Shown here: positions 61,501 through 64,000 of the stretch, piece by piece | Layout: each line of letters begins with the position of its first letter | How positions within the stretch are numbered: position 1 is the stretch's first letter | Assembly (NCBI GenBank): GCA_940671915.1 | Contig: CALNVZ010002100.1 | Span: 69,530,006 to 69,594,005, forward strand | Length of the DNA: 64,000 nucleotides | Direction of reading: 5' to 3' | From: Paracentrotus lividus | Lineage: Eukaryota; Echinodermata; Echinoidea; Camarodonta; Echinidae | The notes under the pieces: generated by a model | The model's input: the letters and a program-made list of their open reading frames with translations, nothing else | What the model was told of the DNA's origin: nothing | Databases searched by the model: none | Made by a program: the position numbers and the translations under genes

Positions 61501-61562
61501 TGATTAAGATGGAAAAAGAATTAGAGAAGCAAGGAACCATCTCAAGATTCTTACCACAATAG
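52527..61562 (+). CDS. CKMT: Creatine kinase, mitochondrial type
   Basis: Exons: 52527-52630, 56052-56307, 56856-57071, 57648-57832, 58468-58591, 58860-58994, 60584-60709, 61461-61562. They join in phase to 415 aa, the size of mitochondrial creatine kinases. Reaction: reversible transfer of phosphate between ATP and creatine, normally in the intermembrane space at sites of ATP export. Seen: [27 protein letters not shown] and [14 protein letters not shown]; loop IHPTDL (142-147); [30 protein letters not shown]; catalytic acidic motif NEEDHTR (266-272); active-site Cys319 in [17 protein letters not shown]-loop [12 protein letters not shown]. The N terminus is unusual: MEKQVEGAF followed by a hydrophobic segment (about 18-34), then a Cys/Arg-rich stretch, instead of a simple basic presequence. 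The Lys-rich C-terminal cardiolipin tail of vertebrate forms is not seen. The start is supported by the context ACAATGG. Mitochondrial rather than cytosolic type is inferred from length and the N-terminal extension. Confidence 0.93.
52851..55870 (+). repeat. 34-bp satellite filling creatine kinase intron 1
   Basis: The unit contains CAGACCCCTATCTTCATAAG, then ATAGTGACATACTA, in about 85-90 head-to-tail copies. Each unit has a perfect 7-bp inverted repeat CTATCTT/AAGATAG around CAT. There is one non-repeat interruption at about 52980-53060. Copies at 55030-55700 are clean and show alternation of CAGAAACCC and CAGACCCC units (68-bp higher order). Copies at 53040-54480 carry many one-base indels, probably sequencing error. 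Confidence 0.95.
59218..59558. mobile_element. TA-flanked foldback MITE (341 bp) in creatine kinase intron 6
   Basis: The ends AAAAGGTGATCGAAC and GTTCGATCACCTTTT are inverted repeats flanked by TA (59216-59217 and 59559-59560). The arms stay paired for about 100 bp and include TGATGACGTCAAA and its inverse TTTGACGTCATCA. No coding sequence. TA duplication suggests a Tc1/mariner-type MITE. Confidence 0.85.
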
Positions 61563-62258
61563 TTCATCAACAACCTTAAATAGAATATATTTCGATCGCA
61601 AAAACAACAAAATGACATTGATTTTTTTAAATATTTGTTTAGGGATTCATCGAAAACATAATATTTTTTTATTATCAAAAGATGTTTGCCGTGGTGGTGG
61701 AAGCAAATTTATTGGCTATTATAAGTTACTTATTGGCCATAGCTTGTTTTTGTTTTTTTTATTATTAAAAGAAAAGTTAATTTAAAAAAGCAAAGGGAGT
61801 ACATGCAGAAATGTCTTTTTAAGATGAACTTATTGTAAGCAATAACATAAGGTCAGAACAAATACATTTGTCTTAAGTGTTAAAATGAAAAAGATTTGAT
61901 GAAAGCAGTAGTAGAACTTAGTATTGTGTTCAGAAACAAATATTTATACCGAATGACTACAATAGAATTAAATGAAGTGAAATGCAAAGAAAATGTACCA
62001 AATTTGTTTATTTTGCTGGTGTAATGATGTTTTGTTGCAACATGGAATTGTAGATACGTATTAAATCTTTCGTCCTGCTACACTTTATAAACTCGACCCA
62101 TAGATGTGATGTGTATTGCGATCAAACTCTTTTAAGTCCTCCGTGATAAACATGTATATTTATCTTTCTTTCTCTTTTCCAGTCTTTGATTGCATTTCCC
62201 TTCTCTCTTTTATTTCTCTTTCTTATCTTTCTGTCTCTTTTAAAATCACATACATCTT

Positions 62259-62292
<34 letters not shown>

Positions 62293-64000
62293 CTTAAACA
62301 GACACCCACACCCGTCAATCTCTCTCACACACGCACACACCCACATACACTCCCACTCACACACCCTCATAACCAACGTCATACATACACCCACTCACAC
62401 ACTTAAGCACTCTACATCCAGTCTCTCATACAAGGGAGGGGTTCGACTCCCCCCCCCCCCATTAGTGAGCAGGGTGCGATTTTTTATTTTTATTTTTTTA
62501 TATTTTTTTTTAAGAAAATGTGTCTGTATCTATATCTCCTTTTTTTAAATGATAAAATCATATATTTCTTATATATATGCCTTCCCAACGGAAACTGGGT
62601 TTTCCGTTTTAACCAAACACTGCCTAAAAATAAATATTATTTGTCATCGAATTTGCTTTTCTTCATACAGCTTCTTTATTTTTGAGTTGTAACAAAGTAA
62701 ATGGGAATTCATGACGTCAATCAATCCATTTCAAAATGATATTACAATGACCAGAATTATTTCAAGAACTTAGAAAACTTGAAATTAAGAATATTTGAAA
62801 ATTGCATTAGTCTTTTAGTCTTTAAAATGGGAGTAATGATACACTTGGGATTTTTCATCAACAAAAATCTTTTGAATAGACCTCACGTAGGAATCTTGTA
62901 CCTTGACCGCCCCTAATTGTTTCCTGTTTATTATTCAATGGAGAAACAAAATTCAAATAACAGGTTTTTGAGTCATACTAGCCCAGTTTATATACACGAA
63001 TATCACAATATTAATGATGCAGTATCAGTTTGCTTTTTATCGTAATCCTCTTTATATGCATCAAAATACAATCATGTTACATTGCGATATTTTGAAGCGA
63101 ACGGGTGTCCTATTAGCACAATAGCTGCAAAATGAGCGTAAAATAAGAACCTCAATATCACATCATCGAGCCTGTTATCAGTTATCTTGATGATGGGCTT
63201 TTGTGACATTTATACACGAACACAATTTCATAATTATGGAATAACAATACAGAATAAATGAATGAAAGAAAAACAAATCATCACGTTTTTGTTTCATTTA
63301 TGTATCAGGAATATTTTGATAAAACAGACATTCTATACAAACCACCTTAGGAAAATAATAAATAAACCAAGCCGGTTGTTAATTATTGTTGTTTTAAGTA
63401 AATCTATGAAATAGGAGAATTCATAAGCCAACTTTATGATTTATAAAAACGTTACCATTTAGGGACATTATAATACAGATATAAGTTCATAATACTCTTT
63501 AAAAACAATTCTTGTTTTAGCTCTGTACCGATTTATGCATCAAAGATTTAACATTGAAAACTAGCTCAGGGATTATAACTCATTAAAATATTTAGAGCTA
63601 ATTCAAATATAATCTTATTTGTTGAGGACAAATTTGTGAGTTAACAAACGAATTTTCTATTTAAACCTTAAACACAGACACATATTTACATACAAAATCA
63701 TAACATGAATGAAAGTTATGGGCTAATTTTAATCAATAAAATATTAATTTGTTCAAATATAAGGACGAACAAAAAAAAAGTTTCTCATTCCACACTTATT
63801 AAAATATATTCTGATCTAATATCATATCGACAGACTGGACTCCCTCTTCTTAGAGACCGTCATAACCGTAATTATTCATTACAGGTTATGTAACTTCATA
63901 AAAACTATCTTCAATTTAAAAGTGATAAACAAAAGCGCAATATTTCGTCGCGATTTCTTTTCATGTGCATTTTGTTTGGAAGCAGGTAACTTCTCGTTGT
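61563..64000. other. Creatine kinase 3' UTR and downstream, no gene seen
   Basis: AT-rich sequence with a TC/CA-rich microsatellite region at about 62160-62405 and a C-run near 62450. Open frames across the CA repeats are low-complexity artefacts. No further exon or RNA gene was recognised up to the window end. Confidence 0.5.
62263..62403 (+). repeat. CA/ACAC microsatellite region
   Basis: A (CA)n run at 62269-62292 is followed by imperfect CACACC, CACTCACAC and ACCCAC repeats up to about 62403. Confidence 0.85.

Noticed and set aside
62116-62548. Open frames rich in His/Thr or Cys/Val
   Set aside because: They come from the TC/CA microsatellite.
1-64000. Functional gene cluster linking the four genes
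   Set aside because: Rab prenylation, Pol III, cytochrome oxidase assembly and creatine kinase share no pathway; the intergenic distances and repeats give no sign of co-regulation.

Overview
The window is animal nuclear DNA, AT-rich and intron-rich, with exons of about 45-520 bp bounded by GT/AG, many short non-autonomous DNA transposons, tRNA-derived SINE pieces and minisatellites. Protein similarity recalled from memory, a mitochondrial-type creatine kinase, and the style of the repeats (islands built on GCTCGCGCTTCGCGCTCGC, long poly-G runs, (ATT)n-tailed SINEs) suggest an echinoderm, most likely a sea urchin. That assignment is an inference. No virus-like or LTR element was recognised.

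Four host genes lie on the + strand. CHM/REP (Rab escort protein) spans 3156-16047 in 18 coding exons (778 aa). POLR3D (RNA polymerase III subunit RPC4) spans 22812-27490 in 8 coding exons (417 aa). COA3 (cytochrome c oxidase assembly factor 3) spans 42646-45635 in 2 exons (98 aa). A mitochondrial-type creatine kinase spans 52527-61562 in 8 exons (415 aa). All four models keep phase at every junction and end at a stop. They look like unrelated housekeeping or energy genes that happen to be neighbours, not an operon-like system.

Layout: 1-3155 repeats and an upstream flank with long G and A tracts. 3156-16047 CHM. 16050-22811 intergenic, with MITEs and a LINE fragment. 22812-27490 POLR3D and its 3' flank with a 50-bp minisatellite. 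31211-37885 a second copy of 24451-31209, peppered with single-base indels. 37930-37954 a 25-N gap. 37990-41744 a very noisy copy of 41745-44965. 42646-45635 COA3. 45640-52260 intergenic, with a LINE fragment, a hAT-type MITE and a 1.65-kb hAT-like element carrying a five-unit CpG-rich array. 52527-61562 the creatine kinase gene, whose first intron is almost entirely a 34-bp satellite. 61563-64000 non-coding.

The most useful observations are these. A ~520-bp MITE family has CACGG ends and 5-bp target duplications, a Transib/RAG-like signature. An array of decayed copies of an exon end plus 5' splice site lies in CHM intron 9. The coding repeat of CHM runs past its stop codon. The 34-bp satellite unit carries a hairpin and branchpoint/acceptor-like words. 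The two large duplications have strong signs of being assembly copies rather than real gene duplications.
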